Notes: generated by a model from the sequence alone, not told the origin. A stretch of 64,000 nucleotides of DNA from Rossellomorea orangium (GCF_019334305.1 NZ_JAHWGH010000002.1:1-64000); one strand, 5' to 3'. Shown: positions 35,075 through 44,824, counted from the stretch's first letter. Translations and numbers: made by a program.

Positions 35075-36070
35075 ATGAAAGATAATTTTTGGCATGAGTT
35101 ACCTCGGCCGTTCTTTGTTCTGGCACCGATGGAAGCCGTGACCGATGTGGTTTTCCGTCATGTTGTCAGTGAAGCGGCAAGACCAGATGTGTTTTTTACA
35201 GAGTTTACAAATACAGAAAGCTACTGTCATCCGAAAGGAAAGGACAGCGTACGCGGGCGTCTGACGTTCACGGATGATGAACAGCCGATCGTCGCCCATA
35301 TCTGGGGGGACAAGCCTGAATACTTCCGTCAAATGAGTATCGGTATGGCTGAAATGGGCTTCCGAGGAATCGATATCAATATGGGCTGCCCGGTGCATAA
35401 TGTCGCAGCCAACGGGAAAGGCTCCGGTCTGATCCGCCGTCCGGATACGGCAGCGGAGCTCATCCAGGCAGCGAAAGCGGGAGGCCTTCCCGTCAGCGTG
35501 AAGACACGCCTCGGCTATACCAAGGTCGACGAATGGTACGACTGGCTGAAGCATCTTTTGGAACAGGACATCGTCAATCTTTCCATCCATCTCCGTACGA
35601 AAAAGGAAATGAGCGATGTCGATGCTCACTGGGAACTGATTCCTGAGATCAAGAAGCTCCGTGACGAAATCGCTCCTCATACCCTTCTGACGATCAACGG
35701 AGACATCCCTGACCGTCAAAAGGGACTGGAACTCGCAGAGAAATATGGAGTGGACGGCATTATGATCGGACGTGGGATCTTCCACAATCCATTCGCCTTT
35801 GAAAAAGAGAAGAAAGAGCACACAAGCGGGGAGCTTCTCGATCTTCTGCGTCTCCAGCTTGATCTTCATGACCAGTACTCTGAAGAACTTGAGCCGCGTC
35901 AGTTCAAACCGCTTCGCCGCTTCTTCAAGATCTACGTGCGCGGATTCCGTGGAGCGAGTGAGCTCCGTAATCGTCTGATGGAATCAGAATCCACAGATGA
36001 GGTTCGGGCTCTACTTGATGAATATGCAGATCGGGTGAAAGAAGATGAAGGTTTTTCAGTAACGAAGTAA
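35075..36070 (+). CDS. tRNA-dihydrouridine synthase
   Basis: A 331-aa flavoenzyme of the Dus family, which reduces uridine to dihydrouridine in tRNA D-loops using FMN and NADPH. It has the N-terminal [15 protein letters not shown], the catalytic Cys105 in [17 protein letters not shown], the HLRTKKEMS segment and the FMN-phosphate site [14 protein letters not shown]...[16 protein letters not shown]. The sequence belongs to a branch distinct from the ordinary Bacillus DusB and is probably a paralogue; which uridine it modifies is not predictable. The Shine-Dalgarno is weak. Confidence 0.9.
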   Translation: MKDNFWHELPRPFFVLAPMEAVTDVVFRHVVSEAARPDVFFTEFTNTESYCHPKGKDSVRGRLTFTDDEQPIVAHIWGDKPEYFRQMSIGMAEMGFRGIDINMGCPVHNVAANGKGSGLIRRPDTAAELIQAAKAGGLPVSVKTRLGYTKVDEWYDWLKHLLEQDIVNLSIHLRTKKEMSDVDAHWELIPEIKKLRDEIAPHTLLTINGDIPDRQKGLELAEKYGVDGIMIGRGIFHNPFAFEKEKKEHTSGELLDLLRLQLDLHDQYSEELEPRQFKPLRRFFKIYVRGFRGASELRNRLMESESTDEVRALLDEYADRVKEDEGFSVTK

Positions 36071-36089
36071 AGTATAGATAGCATGTTTG

Positions 36090-36130
36090 AATAGAGAGGG
36101 GAGCTTCGAAGGCTTTCCTCTCTATTTTTA
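36090..36130 (+). terminator. terminator after dus
   Basis: AATAGAGAGG-ggagcttcgaaggctt-TCCTCTCTATT forms a stem and is followed by TTTTAAT. Confidence 0.8.
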
Positions 36131-36164
36131 ATACCACGCCTGTTCACCATTTCACAAGCCTCCA

Positions 36165-36212
36165 TTTAAAAAGTGCATGTCCTGCAACACCTACACTGCA
36201 AGAAACATGCAC
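36165..36212 (-). terminator. terminator after the Gfo/Idh/MocA gene
   Basis: On the minus strand GTGCATGT and ACATGCAC pair across an inner TTGCA...TGCA hairpin and lead into CTTTTTAAATGG. Confidence 0.65.
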
Positions 36213-36234
36213 TCTTCATAGAATAGAACATCCT

Positions 36235-37215
36235 TTATTTCCCGACAATCGAATCCATCACCCAGTTCGTCCGCGCTCCGGAATCTCCCGTGCTCGGACA
36301 TTCACCGCCACCGCCGGTTAACTCTTTCACAATCGTTTCCACCAATGGCTGATGTACATGCATCGGTCGTTCAAAACTCCACTGTTCTTGACCTTCCGCT
36401 GTTTTCAGCGTGACCGGATCATCACCAAAAGTGGAAAAGCTGATCTTCCCTCTACTTCCGACAATTTCATTCCTATCCACATCTTCAAAAGCCGTGAAGC
36501 ACCACTTTCCGACCCCTTGAACGCCCGAGGCAAACCGATACGTTGCTGTCACAATGTCCTCTGCCTCATAATAACCTGCCTGATTGGAAGCAAAGCCCTT
36601 TGCTTCTTGAATAGGTCCGAGGAGAAAATCAAGGATATCCAGCGTATGACTGGCCAAATCAAAGAATAACCCTCCACCGGCGACATCAGGCTGAACCCGC
36701 CAAGGAAGATGATCACAATCCATTACATCGTCTCTTGCTTTCTGATATTGAGTCGAGGAGACAAATCGAACGTCACCAATTCTGTTTTGATCCAGCAGTT
36801 CTTTTATTTTCAAAAATCGCTCCTGACCCCGACGGTAATAAGCGGCATACAGCGGAACGCCCGCACTCTTACAAGCTGCCAGCATCTCCGTGCATTCCTT
36901 GAAATTCCGGGCCATCGGCTTTTCCACATAAACCGGCTTACCGGCAGCCGCCGCCTTAAGGGTATACTCCATATGCGAGCCTGGAGGCGTGGCAATATAA
37001 ACCGCATCCACCTCCGGATCGTTAATCAGCTCATCGGCATCATCGTACCACTTCGGAACCCCATGTCTATCCGCATAATCTTTCGCAAGCTTCCCCGTCC
37101 TGCGCATAACCGCTACCAGCTCGGAATATTCGACTTTTTGAAAAGCCGGTCCACTCTTCCGTTCTGTCACATCTCCGCAGCCGATGATTCCCCAACGGAC
37201 TTTATCGTATGTCAT
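36235..37215 (-). CDS. Gfo/Idh/MocA-family oxidoreductase
   Basis: A 326-aa NAD(P)-dependent oxidoreductase of the Gfo/Idh/MocA family. The Rossmann start KVRWGIIGCGDVTERKSGPA and the family motif VYVEKPMARN (EKP) near residue 97 are clear, followed by the beta-sheet C-terminal domain with the GGLFFDLASHTLD segment (catalytic His). Substrates in the family are sugars, inositols or related polyols. It lies 50 bases downstream of the permease on the same strand, possibly in one transcript, but no metabolic link is obvious. RBS AGGGGGA. Confidence 0.87.
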   Translation of the reverse strand: MTYDKVRWGIIGCGDVTERKSGPAFQKVEYSELVAVMRRTGKLAKDYADRHGVPKWYDDADELINDPEVDAVYIATPPGSHMEYTLKAAAAGKPVYVEKPMARNFKECTEMLAACKSAGVPLYAAYYRRGQERFLKIKELLDQNRIGDVRFVSSTQYQKARDDVMDCDHLPWRVQPDVAGGGLFFDLASHTLDILDFLLGPIQEAKGFASNQAGYYEAEDIVTATYRFASGVQGVGKWCFTAFEDVDRNEIVGSRGKISFSTFGDDPVTLKTAEGQEQWSFERPMHVHQPLVETIVKELTGGGGECPSTGDSGARTNWVMDSIVGK

Positions 37216-37266
37216 GATCTCGTTCCCCCTAATGGATTCGTCTCACTTCCATTGTAACAATGAGCG

Positions 37267-38607
37267 CTACCTTTTGCTCCTCATCCGATACAAAATAAAT
37301 AAGACAATAAACCATAGAGGAGTCAACAGTAAGGCCGGCCGTGTCGCATCCGAAAACAGCATAATCACCAGGATCGCTGCAAACATTGTAAGCACCACGT
37401 AATTGATGAATGGTGTAAACGGTGCTTTAAATGTGGCTTTCTCATGTAAGTGCGGACGGGTTTTTTTATACCTGATATGACAGATCAGAATGATGCCCCA
37501 TACCCAAATAAAGCATATGGCACTGATGGTCGTCACAATCCCAAAGGCCTGTTCCGGTATAAGCTTACTTAACAATGCCCCCACTGATATGACCAATGTG
37601 GAAAGGAATAATCCGTTACTCGGTACATGGTTTTGATTCAATTTGGAAAAATGAGACGATGCCTGATGATCCTTACTCAAATGATAAAGAATCCGGCTCG
37701 TAGAAAACATTCCACTGTTACAAGCGGAAGCGGCTGACGTCAACACGACAAAATTAATGATTCCTGCCGCCAGCGGAATCCCGACCAGGCTAAATGTTTT
37801 CACAAACGGACTTTCCGCAGCATTCAGTTCCACCCATGGATTGATGAACAAGATGACGGCCAGGGCTCCCACGTAGAAAAATAAGATCCTTAAAGGAATT
37901 TTATTGATGGCGGAGGGGATATTTTTCTTCGGATTGGATGTTTCCGCTGCCGATACGGCGACTAATTCCACACCGACATAGGCAAAGATGACCATTTGGA
38001 AAGAAAGGAGGAACCCTGACATTCCATTCGGGAAAAATCCTCCATGGTCCCACAAGTTCTGAACCGTAACCGCTCCAGCATCTGTCTTAAACCCAATCAC
38101 CAACAAAATGACACCAAGGACGATTAACCCAAGGATAGTGATGACCTTGATTAAAGCAAACCAAAATTCCAATTCCCCAAATAATTTGACCGTTAATAGA
38201 TTGAGTCCCAACAAAATGATGACACAGATGAGGGCAGGGACCCACTGCGGAATGTCAAACCAATAGTTCACATACACACCAACCGCGATCACATCGGCCA
38301 TCGCCGTCATGATCCAACAAAACCAGTACGTCCAACCCGTGACAAAGGAGAACCGGGGTCCAAGATACTCCTCCGCAATGTCTGGCAGCGATTGAAACCC
38401 GTCTTTCGATAACAACAGCTCCCCAAGTGATCTCATCACGAAAAACAGGGCAATACCCACAATCAAATAAGCAAAGATGATAGAGGGACCGGCAAGCTGT
38501 ATCGCCTTACCGGAACCTAAGAACAGCCCCGTACCAATCGTACCCCCGATGGCGATCAGCTGAACGTGCCGGTTTGATAGATCCCTCTTTAATTCTCGTT
38601 GTTCCAA
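37267..38607 (-). CDS. amino acid permease (APC superfamily) under a glycine riboswitch
   Basis: A 446-aa permease with twelve predicted helices. The APC/AAT signature NRHVQLIAIGGTIGTGLFLG begins at residue 12, and the conserved QMVIFAYVGVELVAVSAAET lies near 230. The start is TTG at 38607 with RBS AAGGAGG eight bases upstream; longer open frames in the same phase would run through the riboswitch and are not real. The upstream glycine aptamer predicts that the cargo is glycine or a close relative such as alanine or serine. Confidence 0.9.
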   Translation of the reverse strand: MEQRELKRDLSNRHVQLIAIGGTIGTGLFLGSGKAIQLAGPSIIFAYLIVGIALFFVMRSLGELLLSKDGFQSLPDIAEEYLGPRFSFVTGWTYWFCWIMTAMADVIAVGVYVNYWFDIPQWVPALICVIILLGLNLLTVKLFGELEFWFALIKVITILGLIVLGVILLVIGFKTDAGAVTVQNLWDHGGFFPNGMSGFLLSFQMVIFAYVGVELVAVSAAETSNPKKNIPSAINKIPLRILFFYVGALAVILFINPWVELNAAESPFVKTFSLVGIPLAAGIINFVVLTSAASACNSGMFSTSRILYHLSKDHQASSHFSKLNQNHVPSNGLFLSTLVISVGALLSKLIPEQAFGIVTTISAICFIWVWGIILICHIRYKKTRPHLHEKATFKAPFTPFINYVVLTMFAAILVIMLFSDATRPALLLTPLWFIVLFILYRMRSKR

Positions 38608-38643
38608 CCTTAACTCCTCCTTACAACCAGTAAAAATAAGCAC

Positions 38644-38675
38644 AAAAAAAGAGATTGGATGGGCTCCAATCTCGT
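38644..38675 (-). terminator. expression-platform terminator of the glycine riboswitch
   Basis: On the minus strand GAGATTGG-agcccat-CCAATCTC followed by seven T. It sits between the aptamer and the permease RBS, so read-through is likely controlled by the aptamer. Confidence 0.85.
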
Positions 38676-38699
38676 GGTCATAAGAATAACAAATATCAA

Positions 38700-38820
38700 T
38701 TGGCATGAGCGCACACCAAAGAAATATCCGATACTCTTCTGTCCTTTTGCCTGAGATAATGAACCCTTCGGCGCCGCGGAATCCCCACGGTCTCTCCAGA
38801 AGCTGCTCCTGCCATGGGAT
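38700..38820 (-). ncRNA. glycine riboswitch (single aptamer)
   Basis: Read on the minus strand, the leader contains CTGGAGAGACCG, then GCGCCGAAGGG, then CTCAGGCAAAAGGACAG, the invariant order of a glycine aptamer (GGAGAGA ... CCGAAGG ... CTCAGGCAAAAGGACAGAAGAG). Only one aptamer is visible; the 60 bases after it do not repeat the motifs, though a short ghost helix is possible. A terminator follows. Confidence 0.92.
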
Positions 38821-39044
38821 GATCCATGGCAATCATAGCTTTCTATTAATTTCATTTCTTTCGTTCAACGTTTCACTGTCGAATAGTTGATAATTTTAAG
38901 GGGTTATATGGATATTGTCAACAGCAGAAATTATTTATGGTGCTGTTCGTCGTAACGAACCAAAATGGAACTATTAAAATATAAAAAATCCGTTTTTGAC
39001 ATCTTTATTCTTGCTCACCATTGAGTTAGTGACCAGCGGATTTG

Positions 39045-39232
39045 AGTTAAGCGGAATTTTTCCGGTTATATACAGGTTGAAGTTCGTTTTGGAGATATTT
39101 AAGAGGAGTTTTTCCGGTTATGCAAAGTAAAATTCCACATTTTCACGTTTTTTGAATAAATAGGCGGAATTACTCCGTCTATTTAGCTAATTCGAAATCT
39201 ATTTACTAATTAAGCGGAATTCTTCCGTCTAT
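39045..39232. repeat. four palindromic GCGGAATTnnTCCG repeats
   Basis: Four related units begin at 39051 (GCGGAATTTTTCCGGTTAT), 39103 (GAGGAGTTTTTCCGGTTAT), 39164 (GCGGAATTACTCCGTCTAT) and 39214 (GCGGAATTCTTCCGTCTAT), spaced 50-61 bases. Each has a small dyad CGGAA/TTCCG with varying centre. They fill the space just downstream of the DUF559-like nuclease gene. Confidence 0.7.
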
Positions 39233-39235
39233 CTA

Positions 39236-39898
39236 TCAAATTGTATGCTTAACCTGATCCCCCAAACGATAAGAACGGATTCTCTTGACCCCAGATTCGG
39301 GAATCAACATCTTTTTATCAACTAGTTGAGTAAGTAATTTTTTTACCGTCTTATCAGTACGCTTCAAATACTTCTCAACTTCTATAGGAGATATCGCTTT
39401 TCCTTTTCGAATCGCTAATCTAAGCACCTCCTTTTCAGCATAGGATAGAGTGATCTGGTCCATCCCATCACCTAGAAATCTGCCAATCACCTGTTGAACA
39501 ATCTGCTGACATCGACGAGGTTGTTCTTTCACTTGGTCATAAGAAAAGCGGATGACAATCCACCCGTCAATCACTAACTGGTTTTGACGTTCCAGACTGT
39601 CGGAAAATTGCCATCTGCTTATATTCTTTAAGTGAGGGCCATACCCGTCGACTTCAAAGCAAATCCTGATGGCTGGACGAATGTAAGCAAAATCTAAATA
39701 CCGTTTACCATCCTTAAAATCATTGATTTCAAATTCTGGATGAAGATATTGAAAGTGATAAAATGAAGGCCACCAAACTTGCTTCAAAAACAACATTTCA
39801 GCCTGATTGTGGCCTTCTTGTAATCGCCTCAATCGTTCACCGTTTCTTTCTTGAAAGTGAGCATTCATAAAAGCCTGGTACTCTTCTTCAAATCCCAC
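39236..39898 (-). CDS. DUF559/Vsr-like PD-(D/E)xK nuclease-fold protein with C-terminal winged helix
   Basis: A 220-aa protein. The central part (about 55-140) carries the DUF559/Vsr-like nuclease pattern: RYLDFAYIRP (Asp), then ICFEVDGYG (ExDG), then R-x-x-x-L and DGWIVIRFSYDQV. The C-terminal 60 residues (LSYAEKEVLRLAIRKGKAIS to the end) form a winged HTH. GTG 39898 was chosen because AGGAGG lies six bases upstream; a GTG 15 bases earlier overlaps that RBS. The immediate neighbours are palindromic repeats and a zinc-ribbon protein. Function, whether repair, mobile-element or defence related, is open. Confidence 0.72.
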   Translation of the reverse strand: MGFEEEYQAFMNAHFQERNGERLRRLQEGHNQAEMLFLKQVWWPSFYHFQYLHPEFEINDFKDGKRYLDFAYIRPAIRICFEVDGYGPHLKNISRWQFSDSLERQNQLVIDGWIVIRFSYDQVKEQPRRCQQIVQQVIGRFLGDGMDQITLSYAEKEVLRLAIRKGKAISPIEVEKYLKRTDKTVKKLLTQLVDKKMLIPESGVKRIRSYRLGDQVKHTI

Positions 39899-39990
39899 AG
39901 CAATCCTCCTCACTTAAACTTTAGCCAATTTATCAAAAAGTAAGACCAAATGAATTTGAAAACCGTTCTTTCCTCAATTTTTCCACTTAA

Positions 39991-40452
39991 CTATCCATCA
40001 ATAGGAACCATAAAATCATATTCAGGAACGCCATACTTGGCAATCATCCTTTTCCAATACGCTTCAAATGATAAATAAAAATGTTCCGGTGGGTTCCCAA
40101 ATAGGATGGTAAACACTCCGTTTTCAAAAGAAATTAAGTAGCTTTTCTCCTGGTTAACATTCGTATCCTTAAGGGATGCCTTTAACTCTTCTAATTGCGT
40201 AACTGTTAGACTATCGTTCAACATCACTTTTTTGCAATTCCCTTCATTATTTTCCAATACAAACATACCGTGACCTTCATGTTCCTCTACCTTGTACTTA
40301 ATAGAGTTTTCGGTATACTTTTCTATTGTTTTAGTGAAGTAATAACCGCACACCATACAAAAGATGTACTTCTCATCCGTTTTGTAATAATCATTAACAT
40401 AAGTAGTACGTTCACAACAGGGGCATTGAATAGCATACATAATTGATGCCAA
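39991..40452 (-). CDS. hypothetical zinc-ribbon protein
   Basis: A 153-aa protein whose N-terminus carries a zinc ribbon (Cys10-x-x-Cys13 in QCPCCER and Cys32-x-x-Cys35 in FCMVCGYYF). An alpha/beta domain follows, ending KYGVPEYDFMVPIDG. It starts with TTG; GGAGATG lies about ten bases upstream, so the start is moderately sure. It is on the same strand as the nuclease-like gene, 92 bases away. No family recognised. Confidence 0.65.
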   Translation of the reverse strand: MASIMYAIQCPCCERTTYVNDYYKTDEKYIFCMVCGYYFTKTIEKYTENSIKYKVEEHEGHGMFVLENNEGNCKKVMLNDSLTVTQLEELKASLKDTNVNQEKSYLISFENGVFTILFGNPPEHFYLSFEAYWKRMIAKYGVPEYDFMVPIDG

Positions 40453-40711
40453 GAATGAATCATCTCCATTATTGAATTAAATTTTGGAAAGATTTATGAG
40501 TGTAAAGTCTAGAGGAGTAAAGATATGTGGTTTCAACTAGAGAGAAGATAAAAGCAAATGAAGAATTACAGAGTAGTTAGTTTGAAAGGAATTTTTTCAG
40601 AGAAATTTGAGGAAAGAACTACTTTTAGTCTAAAAGAATTTTCTTATTTGTCAATCTATATTCTTGTCACTTCTATTTGTCCTTAGAAAACGCATGATAT
40701 TTTCGCCTCCC

Positions 40712-40735
40712 CTACAATTAGGAGAGGCATTTGGC
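40712..40735 (-). terminator. weak terminator-like hairpin after rlmH
   Basis: GCCTCTCC-taattgta-GGGGAGGC on the minus strand with only a short A/T tail. The rest of the 295-base gap between 40453 and 40747 shows no gene. Confidence 0.5.
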
Positions 40736-40747
40736 TAACAGCCTCAG

Positions 40748-41227
40748 TTATTTATGATACGGTTCCCCCCGATTTATCCGAAAAGCCCGATAAATCTGCT
40801 CCACCAATATCAACCTCATCAATTGATGAGGAAAAGTCATCTTCGAAAACGAAAGCGTCTCATTCGACCGTTTGATCACCTCATCACTCAAACCCAATGA
40901 TCCTCCAATCACAAACGCCACTTTGCTTTTCCCGTACGTAGCAAGCTTGTCCAGGTTATCGGCAAGCTCTTCTGAAGAGCGCATTTTCCCCTGGATGGCC
41001 AGGGCGATGACGTGGTGATCGGGAGAAATTTTGGACAAAATCCGCTCTCCTTCTTTATTTTTTACCTGCTCCATTTCAGAATCGCTCAGCACTTCAGGGG
41101 CCTTTTCATCCGCAAGCTCAACAATATCGATTTTTGCATACGCACCAAGACGCTTCACATATTCGCTGATGCCCTGCTTTAAATATTTTTCTTTTAACTT
41201 TCCAACCGTTACTATGGTGATATTCAC
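40748..41227 (-). CDS. rlmH: 23S rRNA (pseudouridine1915-N3)-methyltransferase RlmH
   Basis: A 159-aa SPOUT methyltransferase, normal length, beginning [20 protein letters not shown]. The SAM-binding trefoil knot is in [16 protein letters not shown] and [22 protein letters not shown]. It methylates pseudouridine 1915 in 23S rRNA within assembled ribosomes. It closes the conserved oriC-proximal block in this window, next to the CxxH/CxxC gene and htrC. Confidence 0.95.
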   Translation of the reverse strand: MNITIVTVGKLKEKYLKQGISEYVKRLGAYAKIDIVELADEKAPEVLSDSEMEQVKNKEGERILSKISPDHHVIALAIQGKMRSSEELADNLDKLATYGKSKVAFVIGGSLGLSDEVIKRSNETLSFSKMTFPHQLMRLILVEQIYRAFRINRGEPYHK

Positions 41228-41322
41228 AAATCCACACTCGCTTTACAAACAATTTACAAACACGTTATCCACAGAAACTATCCACATATCCACAGTCCGT
41301 TTCTTTATATGGTATGGGAATA

Positions 41323-41481
41323 TTAGTTCGCCACTATATATACGGCGTTATTCCCACAATATTCACAGGTTGTGGATAACTTCATTTCTTCAGACAGCTC
41401 TGTTAATTGAGGCGCTACCTCATGCTCATCTACGACAATATCCATGGCTAATTCCACGTGGTCTAAGCAACAGTAAATCAT
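41323..41481 (-). CDS. CxxH/CxxC small protein
   Basis: A 52-aa gene with RBS GAGGAGG. The protein begins MIYCCLDHVELAMDIVVDEH and ends CEYCGNNAVYIVAN, giving a C-x-x-H and a C-x-x-C pair that should bind a metal, probably zinc. A CxxH/CxxC protein between rlmH and the HtrA-type protease is a conserved feature of Bacillaceae. Function unknown. Confidence 0.88.
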   Translation of the reverse strand: MIYCCLDHVELAMDIVVDEHEVAPQLTELSEEMKLSTTCEYCGNNAVYIVAN

Positions 41482-41603
41482 GTCGTTTCCTCCTCATCAT
41501 ACTTTTAAAGTCATGTATATATACTTATCCACAATTATCATATCATGTAAAGAAAAAGCAGGAAAGGGCACGTGCCATTCCTGCTTTTCGTTTTATCCAC
41601 ATT

Positions 41604-42845
41604 CTATAATCGCGATTCGTCCGTTAATTTCATCGTGACTTCTTGCTTCTTACCATCCCGGTAGATGGTGACTTTCATTTGATCGTTCACTTCTTTTTTA
41701 TTGTATAGATGCTTCCTGAGATCAATTACATTCTGGATCTTCTCACCGTCAAGTTCTGTGATGACATCAAGCTCTTGCAAGCCAGCTTGAGCAGCAGGTG
41801 AATTCGGGACGGTTTGTCTGATCATGACACCATAATTGATATCCTTCGGCAGTTTTAAGGTTTCCTGCTGGTGGTAAGCAGAGATCTGATTGACGTCTTC
41901 AAGGGTGACACCCATTGCCGGACGCTTCACTTCACCGTATTGTTCAAGGTCTTCTATGATTGGTCTGGCTGAATTGATTGGGATGGCAAGTCCAATACCT
42001 TCTACTGCTTCCTGGGCGATTTTCATGGAGTTGATGCCGACCAGCTGTCCGGAAATATTAATAAGCGCTCCACCACTGTTACCCGGGTTGATGGCTGCAT
42101 CGGTCTGGAGAACCTCTGCATTCCAATCCTCCATACCATCCTGGTTGATATCGACGGGTATCGTTCTCTCCACACCTGAGACGACTCCTTGCGTCACAGA
42201 ACCTGAGAATTGCAGGCCAAGGGGATTCCCGATGGCGATGACAGGCTCTCCTGCTTTCAGCTCGTCTGAATTTCCAAACTCGGCGATATCGTCCTTCTTG
42301 ATCTTGCTTCCGTCGATTTCAATGACGGCAAGGTCTGTCCAAACGTCAGTACCGCGAAGCTTTGCCGGAACCTTTGTACCGTCAGCAAGGGTAACCTCCA
42401 ATTGATCTGCCCCTTCGACAACATGATTATTGGTCACAATATAAACGGTATTTCCTTCTTTTTTATACATGACACCGGACCCTGTCCCTGCCTGTTGATC
42501 CTGGGTCTGTCCACCACCCTGACCCCAGAAGCTTTGGGATTGGATATTCGTGATTCCTACTACAGAATCTCCCGTCTTTTCTACTGCTTTCGTGACATCC
42601 GTTGTCACATTGACTGAAACATTCTGAGTGGTGCCGTTATGGTAAGCCTGATCGGTTTCTTTCAGATCCTGATCCGGCTGGACCGAATAGGGTAATATAT
42701 CAAAGTTCGTCAGCTGCGGGATGGCTACGACTACGAGGATTGCACCGAGGATGACTCCCAATAACCCTGCAAGAAACATCCCGCCCCGGTTTCCCTTTTG
42801 TCTGCCTGTCCTGCCTTCAGAATGATTACCGTCATAATATCCCAT
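41604..42845 (-). CDS. htrC: membrane-anchored HtrA-type serine protease
   Basis: A 413-aa HtrA/DegP-family protease: cytosolic N-terminus, one transmembrane helix (about 23-43), then a trypsin-like domain with His141 (VTNNHVVEG), Asp171 (TDLAVIEID) and Ser257 (NPGNSGGAL), and one PDZ domain (about 310-405). It degrades or refolds damaged exported proteins outside the membrane. The location next to the wal operon and rlmH corresponds to B. subtilis yyxA/htrC. It is separated from walJ by 369 bases. Confidence 0.93.
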   Translation of the reverse strand: MGYYDGNHSEGRTGRQKGNRGGMFLAGLLGVILGAILVVVAIPQLTNFDILPYSVQPDQDLKETDQAYHNGTTQNVSVNVTTDVTKAVEKTGDSVVGITNIQSQSFWGQGGGQTQDQQAGTGSGVMYKKEGNTVYIVTNNHVVEGADQLEVTLADGTKVPAKLRGTDVWTDLAVIEIDGSKIKKDDIAEFGNSDELKAGEPVIAIGNPLGLQFSGSVTQGVVSGVERTIPVDINQDGMEDWNAEVLQTDAAINPGNSGGALINISGQLVGINSMKIAQEAVEGIGLAIPINSARPIIEDLEQYGEVKRPAMGVTLEDVNQISAYHQQETLKLPKDINYGVMIRQTVPNSPAAQAGLQELDVITELDGEKIQNVIDLRKHLYNKKEVNDQMKVTIYRDGKKQEVTMKLTDESRL

Positions 42846-43143
42846 AAATCTTCATCCTTTCTACCAGCTATTCCTTTTGTTATTTTATCTTTCCAAGCCC
42901 GATTATAGTCAGGTTAAATTAAAAAATGATGAAAAAAAGGTAAGAATTTCATAATCAAACCCAAGAGTGGAGGGGAGGTTGCTTACTGCAGGATATGGAC
43001 GACACTAAAAACGCAGACGCAATGACCAGAGGTAAATGCATATGACGAGAACATAGAAAATGCGCTCATGAAGTTCTTGGCATATGATCTCATGCCTCTA
43101 GCCGACGGATCTGGACGACACCCGTGTCATTCTATGTAAACAC
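42846..43143. other. intergenic region between walJ and htrC
   Basis: This region should contain the htrC promoter. The decamer TGGACGACAC occurs twice (near 42996 and 43111), but I see no gene, RNA motif or clear promoter. Confidence 0.4.
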
Positions 43144-43175
43144 AAAAAGGTGAAGACAATAGTCCTCACCTTTTT
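43144..43175 (-). terminator. terminator of the wal operon
   Basis: AAAAAGGTGAAGAC-aat-AGTCCTCACCTTTTT forms a long stem with one mismatch and ends in T on the minus strand, after walJ. Confidence 0.8.
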
Positions 43176-43214
43176 CATACCTTCATAAGAGACATCGTAA
43201 ACATTTGAACCGGC

Positions 43215-44009
43215 TTAAATGGCAACTAAAGGCGTTGGAACTTTAGGGTCCGTATCAAATAGATCAATTTGTTCTCCTACTATGATTCCTTGGGACTCGA
43301 GTGTCTGAGTGACGCTCATCCTTGCCAGGTCTTTCATATTATTATCCAGACTCAAATGGGCCAGGTAGATTCCTTTTGTGTTGTCTCCCATCACTTCACT
43401 CATGGCAATGGCCGCATCCTCATTGGACACATGGCCATAGTCACTGAGGATCCGTCGCTTGATATTCCAAGGATAACGGCACATGCGAAGCATCCCGACA
43501 TCATGGTTACTTTCGAACACATAGGCATCGGCATTCGAGATGATCCCTTTCATCCGGTCACTTACATAACCTGTATCCGTGACCAGAACCAGCTTCTTAT
43601 CCCCATGATGGAAGATATAAAACATCGGTTCAGCTGCATCATGTGATACACCGAAGGACTCGATGCTCAAACCCCCAAAGTGCTTGGCCGTTTCCATATC
43701 AAAGGAGAACTTCTGCTCCGTATCGATTTTGCCCACTAAGCCGTCCATGGCATTCCAGGTCTTATCGTTCGCATAAATCGGAAGCTTGTACTTCCTTGCC
43801 AGGACACCGATTCCCTTAATATGATCACTATGCTCATGAGTGACCAGAATCCCCGACAGATCTTCTATCTTCCGGTCTATCTGACTGAACAAACCTTCCA
43901 TTTGCTTGCCGCTTAAACCGGCATCGACAAGGAAAGAGTGCTCCTCTGACTCGACAAATATTGCATTTCCTGTACTGCCGCTCGCAAGTACACTAAAATG
44001 CATCGTCAT
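43215..44009 (-). CDS. walJ: WalJ metallo-beta-lactamase-fold hydrolase
   Basis: A 264-aa metallo-beta-lactamase-fold protein (YycJ). It starts [20 protein letters not shown]; the metal motif [10 protein letters not shown] is near 57-66, with further ligands in [10 protein letters not shown]. Last gene of the walRKHIJ operon. YycJ acts in coordination of cell division with replication or as a DNA-processing exonuclease in published work; the exact role is debated. ATG 44009 has AGGAG eight bases upstream, while a GTG nine bases earlier overlaps it. Confidence 0.92.
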   Translation of the reverse strand: MTMHFSVLASGSTGNAIFVESEEHSFLVDAGLSGKQMEGLFSQIDRKIEDLSGILVTHEHSDHIKGIGVLARKYKLPIYANDKTWNAMDGLVGKIDTEQKFSFDMETAKHFGGLSIESFGVSHDAAEPMFYIFHHGDKKLVLVTDTGYVSDRMKGIISNADAYVFESNHDVGMLRMCRYPWNIKRRILSDYGHVSNEDAAIAMSEVMGDNTKGIYLAHLSLDNNMKDLARMSVTQTLESQGIIVGEQIDLFDTDPKVPTPLVAI

Positions 44010-44020
44010 AACGCTCACTC

Positions 44021-44824
44021 CTATGTTTCTTTTTCTGGATTGGTGATTTCTACGATTTGTGCCTCAACGGCATTAATAAATACATCTTCTTTTTGGTCAT
44101 TTTTTTCGACGACGAAATGCCAGGTAGGGGCCAATACCTGATATTCATCGATGGGTCCGAAGGTTGAATACCCAAGGCTCGGAACACCGACAATTTCACT
44201 GCCATTGTCAATCTCATTGTTTTCCACCAGGAACCTGAGGGCATCAAAAGGGGTAACCAGCTGTTTTTTCCCCGTAGATTCTTTCAGGTTATCCAACAAT
44301 GTTTGTTTATACGAAACGATTTCGCGGTCTGTATTCAAATAGAGAATCAATTTCCCATTGGCATTATTGAAGATTTTCCGGTCTTTAAACATCTGAAAAT
44401 AGACAATGGTCTGTTCATCTTTACTATATTTCCAGAAGCTGTACTGCTCTCCATTTAGGATGTGCTTTTTTAGAAAATCCTTTAATTCATCCGGAGAAAA
44501 ATTTTCACTTATGGATACAGGTTCTTTCAGAGTTGAATTGATTGTATTGTCATTGACGGCATTCACTTCTTGATCCTTTAATTTATCCAGATCTTTTTCG
44601 CTGATTTTTTTCGTGCTGGCACTGATGATGGCATCTTTCACCGGTTCTTTGGACAACTTTGGAGGGTACTTGATATTGGCCGCTTTTAACGTTTCTTCAA
44701 TTGTGGTCTGCCCTAATGTATCGGGATTGCTTTCCCTGATTTTATTCATGAATATGGTCAGGAGAAATATATCCAGAACCAAAAAGACGATAATGAAAAT
44801 GCTCTTTGTTTTACTCCAATCCAT
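44021..44824 (-). CDS. walI: WalI, regulator of WalK
   Basis: A 267-aa single-pass membrane protein ([20 protein letters not shown], transmembrane helix about 7-26) with an extracytoplasmic YycI domain. It forms a complex with WalH and WalK in the membrane and restrains the kinase in Bacillus. RBS GGAGGC ten bases before the ATG; three bases separate it from walH. Confidence 0.92.
   Translation of the reverse strand: MDWSKTKSIFIIVFLVLDIFLLTIFMNKIRESNPDTLGQTTIEETLKAANIKYPPKLSKEPVKDAIISASTKKISEKDLDKLKDQEVNAVNDNTINSTLKEPVSISENFSPDELKDFLKKHILNGEQYSFWKYSKDEQTIVYFQMFKDRKIFNNANGKLILYLNTDREIVSYKQTLLDNLKESTGKKQLVTPFDALRFLVENNEIDNGSEIVGVPSLGYSTFGPIDEYQVLAPTWHFVVEKNDQKEDVFINAVEAQIVEITNPEKET

Noticed and set aside
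35099-35869. 256-aa minus-strand frame opposite dus
   Set aside because: Complement of a well-supported enzyme gene; no RBS and no recognisable motif.
38610-38855. minus-strand frames over the glycine riboswitch, including an N-terminal extension of the permease
   Set aside because: The sequence is a conserved RNA element; the permease has a proper RBS and TTG start downstream of it.
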